Below are positions 13,008-25,100 of a stretch of DNA of 64,000 bases, piece by piece; the first letter of the stretch is position 1; the number at the start of each line of letters is the position of its first letter. The DNA comes from Spisula solida (lineage: Eukaryota > Mollusca > Bivalvia > Venerida > Mactridae), in the NCBI GenBank assembly GCA_947247005.1, contig OX365960.1:18441533-18505532 (forward strand), given 5' to 3'. Position numbers and translations under genes: made by a program. Under the pieces are notes generated by a model. That model saw only the letters and a program-made list of their open reading frames with translations, made no database searches and had not been told where the DNA came from.

Positions 13008-13400
13008 ATCGTCTATTAGACAGAGTGTCCGTCTGACTTGGATTGTGTACGTCCGGAGTGTCCGTCCGTCCGACCTGTGTCATCTAGTGGACGGAACGAC
13101 TGTCCGCCAAACCTTGGTTGTTTGGTAGACGAAGTGTCCGCCCGATGTAGGTCGTCTCGAATATAGACCGAAAGTCTGTTCGCTGAGGATCGTCTAGAAA
13201 AAGGAGTGACGGCTCCCCGGACCTGAGTCGTCTAGTAGACGGAGCGTTCGTTGAGTGGATGTGATATCAGTTCAACCTGTGTCGTTGAATGAACGGAGTG
13301 TCCGTTTGACCTGCGTCGTTAAGTGGGCGTGGTGACGGACCACTCAACCTGGGTCGTCTAAAGGACGGATTGTCCCGGTTTCCCGACCTGAGTCGTTAAA
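13008..13400. repeat. Degenerate GC-richer minisatellite, about ten 35-50-bp units
   Basis: Units have the pattern CGTCTAGTAGACGGAGTGTC followed by CGnnCGACCTGAGT, with much divergence and a few indels. The block is visibly richer in CG dinucleotides than its surroundings. The open frame running into its start is repeat-derived. Confidence 0.65.
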
Positions 13401-14234
13401 TATAGAGAGTTTTCACCCAATGTTATATATACATGTATATTATGTACATTTGTACACTTTAAGAGCCCAATATTTGAGGGTCGTTCATAAAATAAACATT
13501 ACTGATAAGAGTATTCGTAAGAGTAGACACATGGCTGATTGGTCGCGTACAGTTCCACCTGTCTATAACGGCCACAATTTGGAACATTAAGTTTGTCTTT
13601 GTGACAGTAGGTCTCTTACAAGAGGTCAACTATAATCGGAAATGCTCTGTTGGGGATAGAATTGGATGTCTCTTTTTGTAGACAGGTTTTAAAAAAAAAT
13701 GTACTAATGGTCATTGTTAATAGGTGTTCTCTAACGCGGGTTGGACTGTAAATACCATTAATGTTCAGTTACGAAATTACGTTGAATTGTTAACACATGC
13801 AGTTAACAGTATTACAAACGCTCCAATGTCTTGGAGACTGGGTATGGTCAGCCCCAATGCTATTGTTTATGGAAAAAAAGCATTTAAATTGTGTTGTGAT
13901 GCAGTGATGCAGTGATTTGACCATTTTACCACGATATATATATATATACGCAAAAGATACGCAGTGGAAACATGTAGGTATAAAATTCAGATATTAATAA
14001 ACACACATATAAGTTTTAACATCGTTGTTTTATAGATATATAGATTTATTCGACATCAAATGAACATTTACATGGCAATGATAATATCAAAACATACAAA
14101 TACAGTAAAAAAATACATGTTTAAGCATGAATCAATAAAATAGCCCTGTCAAATCAACATTAAATGTCAAGGATAACACAAAAAAGCGTTCAAAGGAACC
14201 CTTATTTCCATTGTGGTCCTTATTGTTTTATTCC

Positions 14235-14470
14235 TTAGTACCCCAGTAATTGGAGAGTCTGCCTTTATACCTGACGGTTGTGAGTTTGATCCCAGGCGAT
14301 GACATACCAACGTCTTTGAAACAGTACCGCTATATCTGACCGTATTGGGGTTCAGCATGCGAGGGTAGTGCTAGGAATTTGCTGGTTCGACCGTTGGTAG
14401 GATAATGTGACTGTATTACATGAAATTGTAACATACGAGTACTGTTGGCTGGACATAAAACCAAATTAAA
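14235..14470 (+). repeat. SINE-like element candidate
   Basis: An A-box-like stretch around 14238-14252 and a B-box-like GAGTTTGATCCC at 14282-14293 are followed by a body. The body ends in GTTGGCTGGACATAAAACC, which resembles the V-SINE/MetaSINE style of tail seen in molluscs. Assignment is by general resemblance only. Confidence 0.4.
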
Positions 14471-15593
14471 AGATATTAATAAGGTTGATACAACTGGAAC
14501 ATGACTGTATAGTTTAAGACAATCAACATTGGTGACTTCGATGTTGTATCCAGTGTCCTTGACAATTATTCTTACACTGTGTGACTGTATGAGAAGCTCG
14601 GTTGAAAGCGTGTCATGTATTCAGCTGAGGAAATAGTTTCAGATTTGTCCTAAGAAACCCCGGAATAGTAGTCACGTGAACAACAACATTTGATGACGTC
14701 ACATACTAATAATTGTTCAGGTCTTAAGTTTGTGTGAAGTATGTAGGGTATATATAGATGATATATGTATGTGGAATGACAGTGGAGAATATGGCTAATA
14801 GTAAATTTTATGTTTAAATAAACATTTTACATAGTATATTGTTGTTGTATTCACACATTGAGACGGCACTCAATACTACTGCGCGATGTAATTAAAGGGG
14901 AACAACTCTTATGAAGTGTGAGCCTCTGCTGGAGTAGTTATCTTTCTTGGTCATTTTTCGATTCGTTTCGAATTTACGCGATAAACTGCATGCACTTTCT
15001 AATAGGACAGGAATAGTACATATGATTGTTTTTTGACGACTTTGCTCTTGAACTCAGTACGGTAGTGTGTGTATTTAGCCTGGTTCGTGATCTTTACAAT
15101 CGTCGCAACTACTGTAAGTCCGGGAACGGGAACCAGACTAGTGCGTACATTGTATTGAGCTTATGGTAGCCAATAGGTAAGCAACTCTATGTGGCCACCG
15201 AAGCAACTGAAATGGTGAATCTGTTGAACTTTTACCATATAATGTTAACAACATTTAGAAATGTACATGAATGATTACAGATATGCACTTCATGGCTTCG
15301 GTTTCGTCATTGTTTTGCCGCCTAAAACTATTATTTTCTTTATTTTGTTCTAAATTAAATTTTGTAAATGTCCATTGATATAGACGTTCAGCGAAAACAG
15401 GATGCGCTCGAGTACTATAGTATCTTCAATGTACTACGTCAAACCAGTCATGTGCTCGCAGACTACGATATTACGACTAGGTCGCGGAGGACACTTTTTC
15501 TTCTCTTATCTAAGCATAAAACATCGGCGCTACAAAGACTTATATATCTGTATGTGCTGTACTATGATATGTGGTTAACGCGTCATCAGACAA

Positions 15594-15599
15594 TATAAA
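15594..15599 (+). promoter_or_regulatory. TATA-box candidate of the IgGFc-SRCR-ZP gene
   Basis: TATAAA lies 63 bp upstream of the preferred ATG at 15657. Initiation about 25-30 bp downstream would give a 5' UTR of roughly 35 nt. A further in-frame ATG at 15618 would then lie at or before the start site. Inference from position only. Confidence 0.35.
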
Positions 15600-15656
15600 G
15601 TAGATGTAGTGAGCTTCATGTATAAGACACATTCACACATTCATAACATAGATTGT

Positions 15657-16186
15657 ATGTCCTATACCAGTATGGTAAGTTGATTAAATCATAGTTTCAA
15701 TTAAGTTAATTTCAATTGATACGACTCTTTGAAACAATGTGTTCCAAAATAAGAATTGCTAGAATAGTATCGAGTTTAACTGTTTTGTGTACTCCTTGTA
15801 AGCTATAAGGGCTCACCAACTTTCGTATTCATATACTGATAATCTTTATTGTTCTAAACGGAGAGTCCGCATATGTCAACTTTTTAGTATGTTTTAGCTC
15901 GTATCAGCGAAATTATTCTAGTTACGACCTACTGGCCATCCCCGATGTATAACTGGTTCATGCAATCAACATACCCGTTTTATATAATAATAGACTGGTC
16001 AGTTTATCTGGAAATAATTGGTTCCAGTATTGGCAATACAATATGTCAGTGTATGCCCTATATAACACCTATTTAGGTAAATCTATACACTTGTATGTTT
16101 GTTTTATTTCATTTTGTAGGCATTTGATATCATCACATTGGTGGCACTGTGTGCAACAGTTACATTAGTTCAACCGGAAATTGTAG
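15657..16186 (+). other. Exons 1-2: start codon and signal peptide
   Basis: Exon 1 ends ...AGTATG with GTAAGT immediately after, so the ATG at 15672-15674 is the last codon of exon 1. Exon 2 (67 nt) continues [18 protein letters not shown], a typical hydrophobic secretion signal, and ends in phase 1. If translation starts at 15672, only a single codon lies in exon 1. Confidence 0.85.
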
Positions 16187-19100
16187 GTGAGTGCTTATAT
16201 TGTCAAGTACCAATTTATTCTCTATTCATGGGCTCGCGCTTATACATTTGTATCTAACGTTTTCATACACAACTCAAATCAATAACTTTAAATGATTCTA
16301 ATTAGTAAATATTTTGTGTTTTAATGAATTTTATAATTGTATTTAATAGATTGACAGCAGTGTCATAATTATGTCTTGCTAAGACGATGTAATTACTGCA
16401 TGCACAAAAAGAGCAAGTCAAGATCCATGCGTTAGTTATAAATTATACTCGTACATGTTATCATCAATTTCATATTTTTTAGACAACTCGGGTACATATT
16501 TCCTGATTGCTTTGATGCAGCAGACGGACCCACAGCAGACGTCACTTCACATTTTTAGTGACGTAGAAACTCACGTGACTTTGGAGGCGCCATTCATTCG
16601 TCTGTCGAAGACTTATCTCGTCACCAAAGGTGTCACAGACATAAAAATAGATCCAATTTTACGAGTGTCTGGCCCCGGAGTATCGTTCAAAGGAATCGAA
16701 GTGCGATCCGAAGATCCGATAACGATAAATGTGATAGATTATACCGTTCCCATTATGGGCGGTTATACGGCACTTCCGGTGGATGCACTGGGACGGGAAT
16801 ACATGGTAATTTCGTACCTCCCGAAGAAGAGTAGCGAGATATTGATAATGAGTATGGCGGATGGAAATAAAGTATCTTTGCAACTTAGAACGAAGGGGAA
16901 TGTTACGCATAAAGGTACTACTTACAAGGATAACCAGGTGATTAAGGAAGATGTGGATAAATACCAAACCTGGTCGATACAAAGTAGCTCGGACCTTACC
17001 GGTACGGTGATAAAAGCGGACGAAAAGATCGCGGTTTTTAGCGGAAGTGAATGTCTCAGCGTTCCTGCCAACAGCGCCGCTTGTGACTTCGTCGTGGAGC
17101 AACTTCCGTCTGTCTACGCATGGGAGACGAACTTTATAGTTCCGCTAGTTGACGCATGCACAAACGTTGTAAGGATTTTAGGGCGTGATGACGGCACTCA
17201 GATCAATATTAAACATGGCGACACGGCTGAAACAATTGGACTGAATTCAACAGAACACGTGGATCGACAGTTTACAACAAAAACTGTAAATGAATTCGCA
17301 GCAGTTATCGAATCGAACCGTCCCATTTTAATTGCCCATTTAACCGGAAGTGGAGGCACATTCGGTCACCCCTCGGACTGTGGTCCATCAATGACCATCA
17401 TTCCGGGTATGAACCAGTACACGGACGTATACCACTATATGACCGAGAAGAACCTAACCGCTTCATTTGTGAAGATTATAATACTTTCCAGTAAACTACC
17501 CGGATTGCGTATGAATAATCAAAGTGTAGTCACAACAAGACGTCATGACGTACTGATCGGGAAGTCTAAGCTAGATTATGCAATTATTGACGTTGACGTT
17601 CCTACAGATGTTGACGATCTTTCGATTATATTTTCTCACACAAATGGGATACATTTTGGTGCCATTTTCTATGGTTATAACGACTACAACACTTTCTCCC
17701 TACCTCTAGGAATGCTGATGGACATGTCCAAAGGTACAGTACCAGCGTCTTGTTTTTGTTCTGTCACCTGCGTCCGAGTTTACGTTGTAAATGTCAACCA
17801 ACCATCATTTAAATCCCAGAGGGTGTAATATATGGCTAGGCGCTGCCGTCGTTTCTGTGTAGCTTTGGATTGTCTATGTGCTACAGTATTTACTTATCAC
17901 TACAGCAGGTGTTAGTGCCATGTGGCGGCTGTAAAAAGTCTCCCCGTACTTCACTTCAGTGTTGTTATCATTTATAATTATACCTTTCTTTATGGCTAAT
18001 TATGCACATGGTTCGAAGTCCACAGTGTGTCAGTCATTGCGAAGTGAGTATAATATAGGGTTGCTTGAAATATCCATTTTTGGGGATGTGGATGGTTCGT
18101 TCTATGTCTGACTCTTGCGGGGATGGCTAGGCGCTGCCGTCCTTTCTGTGTGGCTTTGGACTGTCTGGGCGCTAAAGTATTACTATAATTTAACTAGTAT
18201 CTTATCTGGTCGATGTTCGTAAATGGAATACACACATTCTATTGTAGGAGTATGTGTAATAGAGAGGAAATAGTGAATTAAAAAACCCAATCAATATCAA
18301 ACTGGCCTCATTATTCATCATTTCATGCAGAGCAAGCATTTTATATTCGGTTATTTTTATGCCTTTAGTGCTCGGCAGTTTTTGTTGAGCAACGCCTTCC
18401 CTGTCTGATTTGTAATTATCTTTTGGATACATTCATGTTGTCAGTCCGGTAGATCATATGGTTTCCGGGCAGTACTAATAAACTGGTAACATATCGGTAT
18501 ATGATCACCAGTCGCTGTAGCCTGTAGGTAGTTCGAGCGCCATCGTATGTAACCAAAATAGTGATAGCGCAGATTTAATGACAGTGATACCGGGTAAATA
18601 TTGCCTAACCAATTCTATTTAAAACCTATGTAACATTTGATGTACAGTGGTACTCGGTTTTATTCCTTTTCCGCGTACCGCTTGCCGATGAGTAGATTGG
18701 TAATGCAATGGAGCCCTGATCTCGAAAGGTTATTTCTGGTAACTGATGAACTGTTGCAATGCGATGTTATCCGCATATAACCAATTTGGGCTTTTTTAAA
18801 ACGAGAAATCGAAGAGCTTCAAATAACAAGCACATCCTGTTAAGAACCACTTAAATAGATTTGAGCACACTTTCCCAAACGTGATGGTCAGTTATACCTA
18901 GGTCTCCAATAATCTGCGATGGCTTTACGATGAGGTTCCGGGTAATCTTTGACATGTTTAGCAGGGAAGCAACAAGCGCCCGTACGATTTAAAAAACAAT
19001 CTTGGAATCAATGCCTGGATCGGGGTTAGGGTCGTATTTAGTAGTGAAAAAGGTTTCAGTATCAATATGACAAATGTTCCACAGTTAGAGTTTGGCTCCT

Positions 19101-22100
19101 TAGACACACGTTAGAAAACACCCCAAAATAGTAAATTCACTCATGAATAATTACGAATCTTATTTAATGCGTTTTATTACTTTTTGTGATATTTATTGGC
19201 AGAAAATGACAAAGTCCGATTGGTGAACGGAAGTACACCAACTTCAGGTCGTGTTGAAGTGTTTCATCAAGGTAACTGGGGCACGGTGTGTGATCTAGGG
19301 TTCGATGCTCGAGAGGCCAATGTTATATGTCGGATATTGGGGTACTATTTCGGGGCTGCGTAAGTATAATATAAACATATGTGTGTTAACGGTTTTAGGT
19401 TCTCATGATTATTCACATATCATATCTGCTTGATCGTAATAGTATGTGAAATAAAAATATATACCGCACGCTATGAATCCCGATACACCGCTTTTCAGTT
19501 CCGTGAGAGAAATGTTCTATTTCATATGGCTCTGACGGAACTGAAAACCAATGCAACACTCATGATACATGAACTCGGAGTTATGTCCGAGCGTTACATC
19601 GGTTTTCAGTTCCGCCCGAGTCATAAGAAAATAGAACAATTCTCTCACGGAACTGAGAAGCGGTGTATCAGGATTCATACCGAGTACTGGTGATATATTA
19701 CTAAACTATGTTACTTATAAAACCAAGGCTCAATAGTACACGTAACTTGTTGTTTCACAATTACTTGTTCTATGAGTACAAATAAGTTCATAGCAGTATG
19801 AATGCAAAAGACGAATGTCCCTTTAGAGTGGGGAAGAAAAACAAAGTAATATAACTCTGGTCTCACTGCCCTATATGCGGGGTATCAACGACGAAAAGCT
19901 TGTTACACTAGTAATACGTATAAACATATACATGATTGTATTGTCATATACAGGGTGGTAAAAATTTCGTAATCAACGTTTAACAGTTTCAAAAAACTAC
20001 TTTTCTGTAATCAGAAGAAAGTAAATGTTCAGGTTAATTCCAGAGGGTTCTACCATTGTTCTAATCTTTCCGGCATTAAATGAAGCTAGTAAAGTAAGAA
20101 ATTACATAGCGTAGGTAAAATTACTATGCCTTCAAATTTTGAGAACAAACTTTTTTAACACCCTGTACTAGTGCATGTATTATATTGTACAGTGACGCAG
20201 TAATTTACGACAACGGTTACTATGGTGAAGGGACTGGTACTGTCATGGTGGAGAGCCTCAACTGTTTAGGGACAGAGGATGACTTGCATTTGTGTAAAGG
20301 GACCCCGCCCTGGGAACGAAGCCAGTGTCAACATTCGAGAGACGTTGGAGTGGATTGTCGTACGTTATTGTTGTTGTTAAGATATTTCGCACTAATTAAT
20401 ATATAGCGGCAAATGACATAACATGTACACCGCGTATAAACCAAACCACTGTACGACCTTTAGGCATACTTTACCATTGAACTTGTATGACTTATTGTGT
20501 TTGAAACACCGGTGATTTGCTATCACTGTACGACTTATTGCAAGACTATACAATGCAACGTCTACTTCTTATTGCGATAACCGGAAGTTGACTCCTTTAT
20601 ACAAGTTGTGATATAAATACACAGCCTGTTCGCCGCGACAGTAAAGGACCTACCTTTTGCCTCGTCTGATTTGCCGAATAATTGTCATAGTGTAACACTA
20701 GTATAGCGAATGAAAGACAATTGTTACTATTTGTTTACTTATCCGGTACAAACCAAACGGTCAGCTTGGACTAGGGTGGATCATTTTCTCGTTCGGCTGT
20801 GTGTTGACCATATTGTGCCTTGTATATTTTTAGGCCATTCAACGTGGGCATTTAGCTTTTTGAATGTTAAAACTAGTTCATCCGTCTTTTCGACAGCTTG
20901 GACTTGGGCGGATCGTTTACTTGTTTAGTTGGGCATTGTGCCTTGTATGCGTTTTATGTTTTCTGTGCTCGGTTCGTTCAGTTGGGCATTGTGCCTTGTA
21001 TGTGTTTTATGTTTTATGTGCTCGGTTCGTTTAGTTGGGCATTGTGCCTTGTATGTGTTTTATGTTTTATGTGCTCGGTTCGTTCAGTTGGGCATTGTGC
21101 CTTGTATGTGTTTTTTATGCTGGTTAAGTTGAGTGCTGCCTTCCCTGTCTTACTTGATCTTTTTTAATGTAATTACAGACTCACACATAAGATTGACGGG
21201 AACGAATGATACGCGAGATGGTAGACTAGAAATCTTATATAATAATGTATGGGGATCAGTCTGTGATGATGAATTCAACAGACAATCAGCGGCTGTAGCC
21301 TGCGAGTCATTGGGCTTCGAGAAAGTGTGAGTATGACTTTAATTTTAGCTGACATATTACTTATATTATTTTTGTTTGCTACCATCAGAAATATTTGTGT
21401 GGCTCTAGGGATTTACCATTTACTGATATTCGTAAACTTTTTAGGACTTTTTGACAGGTAAACATATGTCTTGTTAGTTGTATACTTTCGGATATTAACA
21501 TTTATTCGGATAAAATGTTATAATTTTAAACCTGCTCTGTATATCATGACTTGCTGTATCTTTTCTACTGAGTCATTCAGCTAGTTATAATTTTTATACT
21601 TTTCGACAGCTTGGACTTGGGCGGATCTGCGCTTGTTTAGTTGGGCATTGTGCTTTGCGTATTTTTAATGTTTTCTGTGCTTGGCTGGTTAAGTTGAGTG
21701 TTGCCTTCCCTGTCTGACTTAATAATAATCTTTTTGTATTTAACCAGGGGATATTTCTACACTGGTGGTGGACCGCCACAAGGCGTACAATGGTTGGATG
21801 ATGTTGATTGTACGGGGGAGGAGACAGATATAGCTCAGTGTATGGTGAAAGGTTGGGGCTCGACCGACTGTGATCATACCGAAGATATCTGGGTAGCGTG
21901 CTGTAAGTTGTTTCAATGTTAATCACCATTGACGTTAACAGTGTTTCAGTTTGTCTGTAATTTGCTTGCTCTCAGGACTTCCAATCTGGCAGGGAAGAAA
22001 CCAAATGACAACGCACGTAAACTATCCCAAATCGAACGCATATATGCAGTTTGCTCTCTTGACATGCAATCATCTTGGAACAAATGTCCATATTTGCGGA

Positions 22101-25100
22101 ACTGTATCTGAATTTTGAAAATATAGAATGTGGTCTGACATTTTGTTGAACCAAAAATATACTTTACATAATACGTTGCGTGGTATCAAACCACGTAGGA
22201 TGGTTTTTTCTGTTGGTCATGACCTTGGTTGGACATGCCTTTCGATGTTGTTACGCTACGTTCAAGGTGTGATTAGTGAATCAGATTTAGATCAGGTCAT
22301 GTTTGTAAAGACTAATCTGAGGTTGGTTTGAATTATGAAAGGAACTATTAAAAAAACAATTGGAGTTAATTTCCAGATCAATTCTGATTTTAGAAGGTGT
22401 GTACATATCTAAAATGTATGATCGATACTCGGTGTTCAATTGGTCTGAAACATATGCATTTGTGAAAATAAACATGACCCAGATACTGGTGTGTGATTCA
22501 TTTAGTTTAGTTCACAGGGCTTGTCTTGTGTAACACACATAGTATTTTTATACTATGATTATTCGTCCTCAAAATAGTTCGTACTCTCTTCCAGATCCTC
22601 AGACTCAGGTACGTTTGTCTGGTGGACGAACGGGATCTGAAGGTAGACTGGAGGTGTACGCCAAAGGTCGATGGAATACAGTATGCCAAAACAAGTTTGA
22701 TAAGAATGATGGTAAAGTGGTATGTGACATGTTAGGGTACTGGAGAGAAAACAAGTACGTACGTTGCCGGTTACAAATATAAGCACGTGTTACTGACTTC
22801 CGGCACGAGTATAAACATCCGGTTATTGTGCCATGTTTAATTAAAGGTGTTGCCGTACACTAGATCGGGCTTAAAATTTTGAATGACGTAATGTTCCTAG
22901 TACCTTATCAAGTATTTATCAATTAAATAAAGCAAGACAAACTCCAGAATTATTCAATTATCAAGTATACATGTAATAGAAGGCCACTGACGGTTGTGAT
23001 ATTCTCTCCCGCCGGAAATGACATTTCTATGTACATTGTATACCTTTTGAATTTTGACTGAAGTATATATGGGTTGAGATTTCAATTTATTTGCAGAACA
23101 TTTCGCTCTGGTCATTGGCGTATAAGATCTAAATAACAAATTTATTCAAGTCACTATTCACGACTTTTACATTACGACACAAGAAAGATACTACTATTAC
23201 ACGGGCTCGTAAGTTATAGTTAGGACATATTAAGTAATTTTTGAATGATTAAAAAGGGTGGAGCGAGCGGAGCCAGGGAAGCGAAACGAGTCCCTTTTAG
23301 TCATTTGAAATTTACTTAATATGTTCTAACTTACTTAGAATGTAACATCGAGCATTTTGATTGGCCGATGGAATATAGCGGCAAGACATGACGTCACGTC
23401 TGTTAATACTCATGTAGTAAAATTTTAATGATTCGATTTTCATTTAACCGCCAAAATGCGTCGTTTTCATTGGCTCATAATGTAGATTATAGTCTAAGAA
23501 ATATTAGAACGGCATTTTAGACTACATTTACACTATAATTGTGTTTTAGGGACGTAGAGGTATTCCCAAATGCGTATTTTGGTCAGGGATCTGGTGACGT
23601 CATTATAGACGAGCTTAGTTGTACTGGAAATGAGCCAGATATTGCTGACTGTAAATCTAAACCATGGATGTTGCCTAACGCATGTACGCATGCGCAAGAT
23701 GTCGGACTGAGATGTGGTATTTATAGTTTTTAATCGTTTATCAAGTGCGAATATGTCGAATACGGATAAATATATGTCAAGACACAATATCATAATTGTA
23801 ATGCTCTACTTTTAAACAGTTCTAATTTGGTATAAATCGCTGCTACTTGTATTTAATATGTAGTTTCGCTTGATCACTATTTGTAACACAAGGTAATTAA
23901 AGTAAGTAAAATATTGTACCCATCAAAAGGTATTTCTGTAGCTAAATGTGGCTTATCACACAAAATATTGTTGCAGACAAATGTTACACCTCAGAAAATA
24001 TAATGACTGTAGCCAAATGATGCACGTCACAAATAGAATGACTGTAGCCAAATGTCGCATGTCACAAATAGAATGACTGTAGCCAAATGTTGCCAGTCAT
24101 AAATAGAATGACTGTAGCCAAATGATGCACGTCACAAATAGAATGACTGTTGCCAAATGTTGCATGTCACAAATAGAATGACTGTAGCCAAATGTTGCAT
24201 GTCACAAATATAATAACTGTAGCCAAATGTTGCACGTCACAAATATAATGACTGTAGCCAAATGTTGCATGTCACAAATATAATGACAGTAGCCAAATGA
24301 TGCACGTCACAAATAGAATGACTGTAGCCAAATGTTGCACGTCACAAATAGAATGACTGTAGCCAAATGTTGCATGTCACAAATAGAATGACTGTAGCCA
24401 AATGTTGCACGTCACAAATAGAATGACTGTTGCCAAATGTTGCACGTCACAAATATAATGACTGTAGCCAAATGTTGCACGTCACAAATATAATGACTGT
24501 TGCCAAATGTTGCACGTCACAAATATAATGACTGTAGCCAAATGTTGCATGTCACAAATAGAATGACTGTTGCCAAATGTTGCATGTCACAAATAGAATG
24601 ACTGTAGCCAAATGTTGCATGTCATAAATAGAATGACTGTAGCCAAATGTTGCACGTCACAAATAGAATGACTGTAGCCAAATGTTGCACGTCATAAATA
24701 TAATGACTGTAGCCAAATGTTGCATGTCACAAATAGAATGACTGTTGCCAAATGTTGCATGTCACAAATAGAATGACTGTTGCCAAATGTTGTACGTTAC
24801 AAATATAATGACTGTTGCCAAATGTTGCATGTCATAAATAGAATGACTGTTGCCAAATGTTGTACGTCACAAATAGAATGACTGAAGAAAATGTTGTACG
24901 TCACAAATAGAATGACTAATGCCAAATGTTGCACGTCACAAATAGAATGACTGTTGCCAAATATTGCACGTTACAAATATAATGACTGTTGCCAAATGTT
25001 GCATGTCGCAAATAGAATGACTGTTGCCAAATGTTGCACGTCACAAATAGAATGACTGTTGCCAAATGTTGCACGTCACAAATATAATGACTGTAGCCAA

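Larger units (their letters stand above)
7258..15590. other. Gene-poor intergenic stretch
   Basis: Only short open frames (at most about 110 codons) occur here, without recognisable domains or convincing splice context. A small hairpin (arms ATATCAGTCAC / GTGACTGATAT) sits at 7293-7331. Near 10380-10440 there are several TCGTACG-type palindromes. Tandem arrays and a SINE candidate inside the stretch are listed separately. I see no gene I can support. Confidence 0.5.

Noticed and set aside
13724..13915. 63-codon open frame near an acceptor-like site
   Set aside because: No recognisable motif and no partner exon; kept as noncoding.
16659..17102. 147-codon minus-strand open frame
   Set aside because: Antisense shadow of the IgGFc-binding exon.
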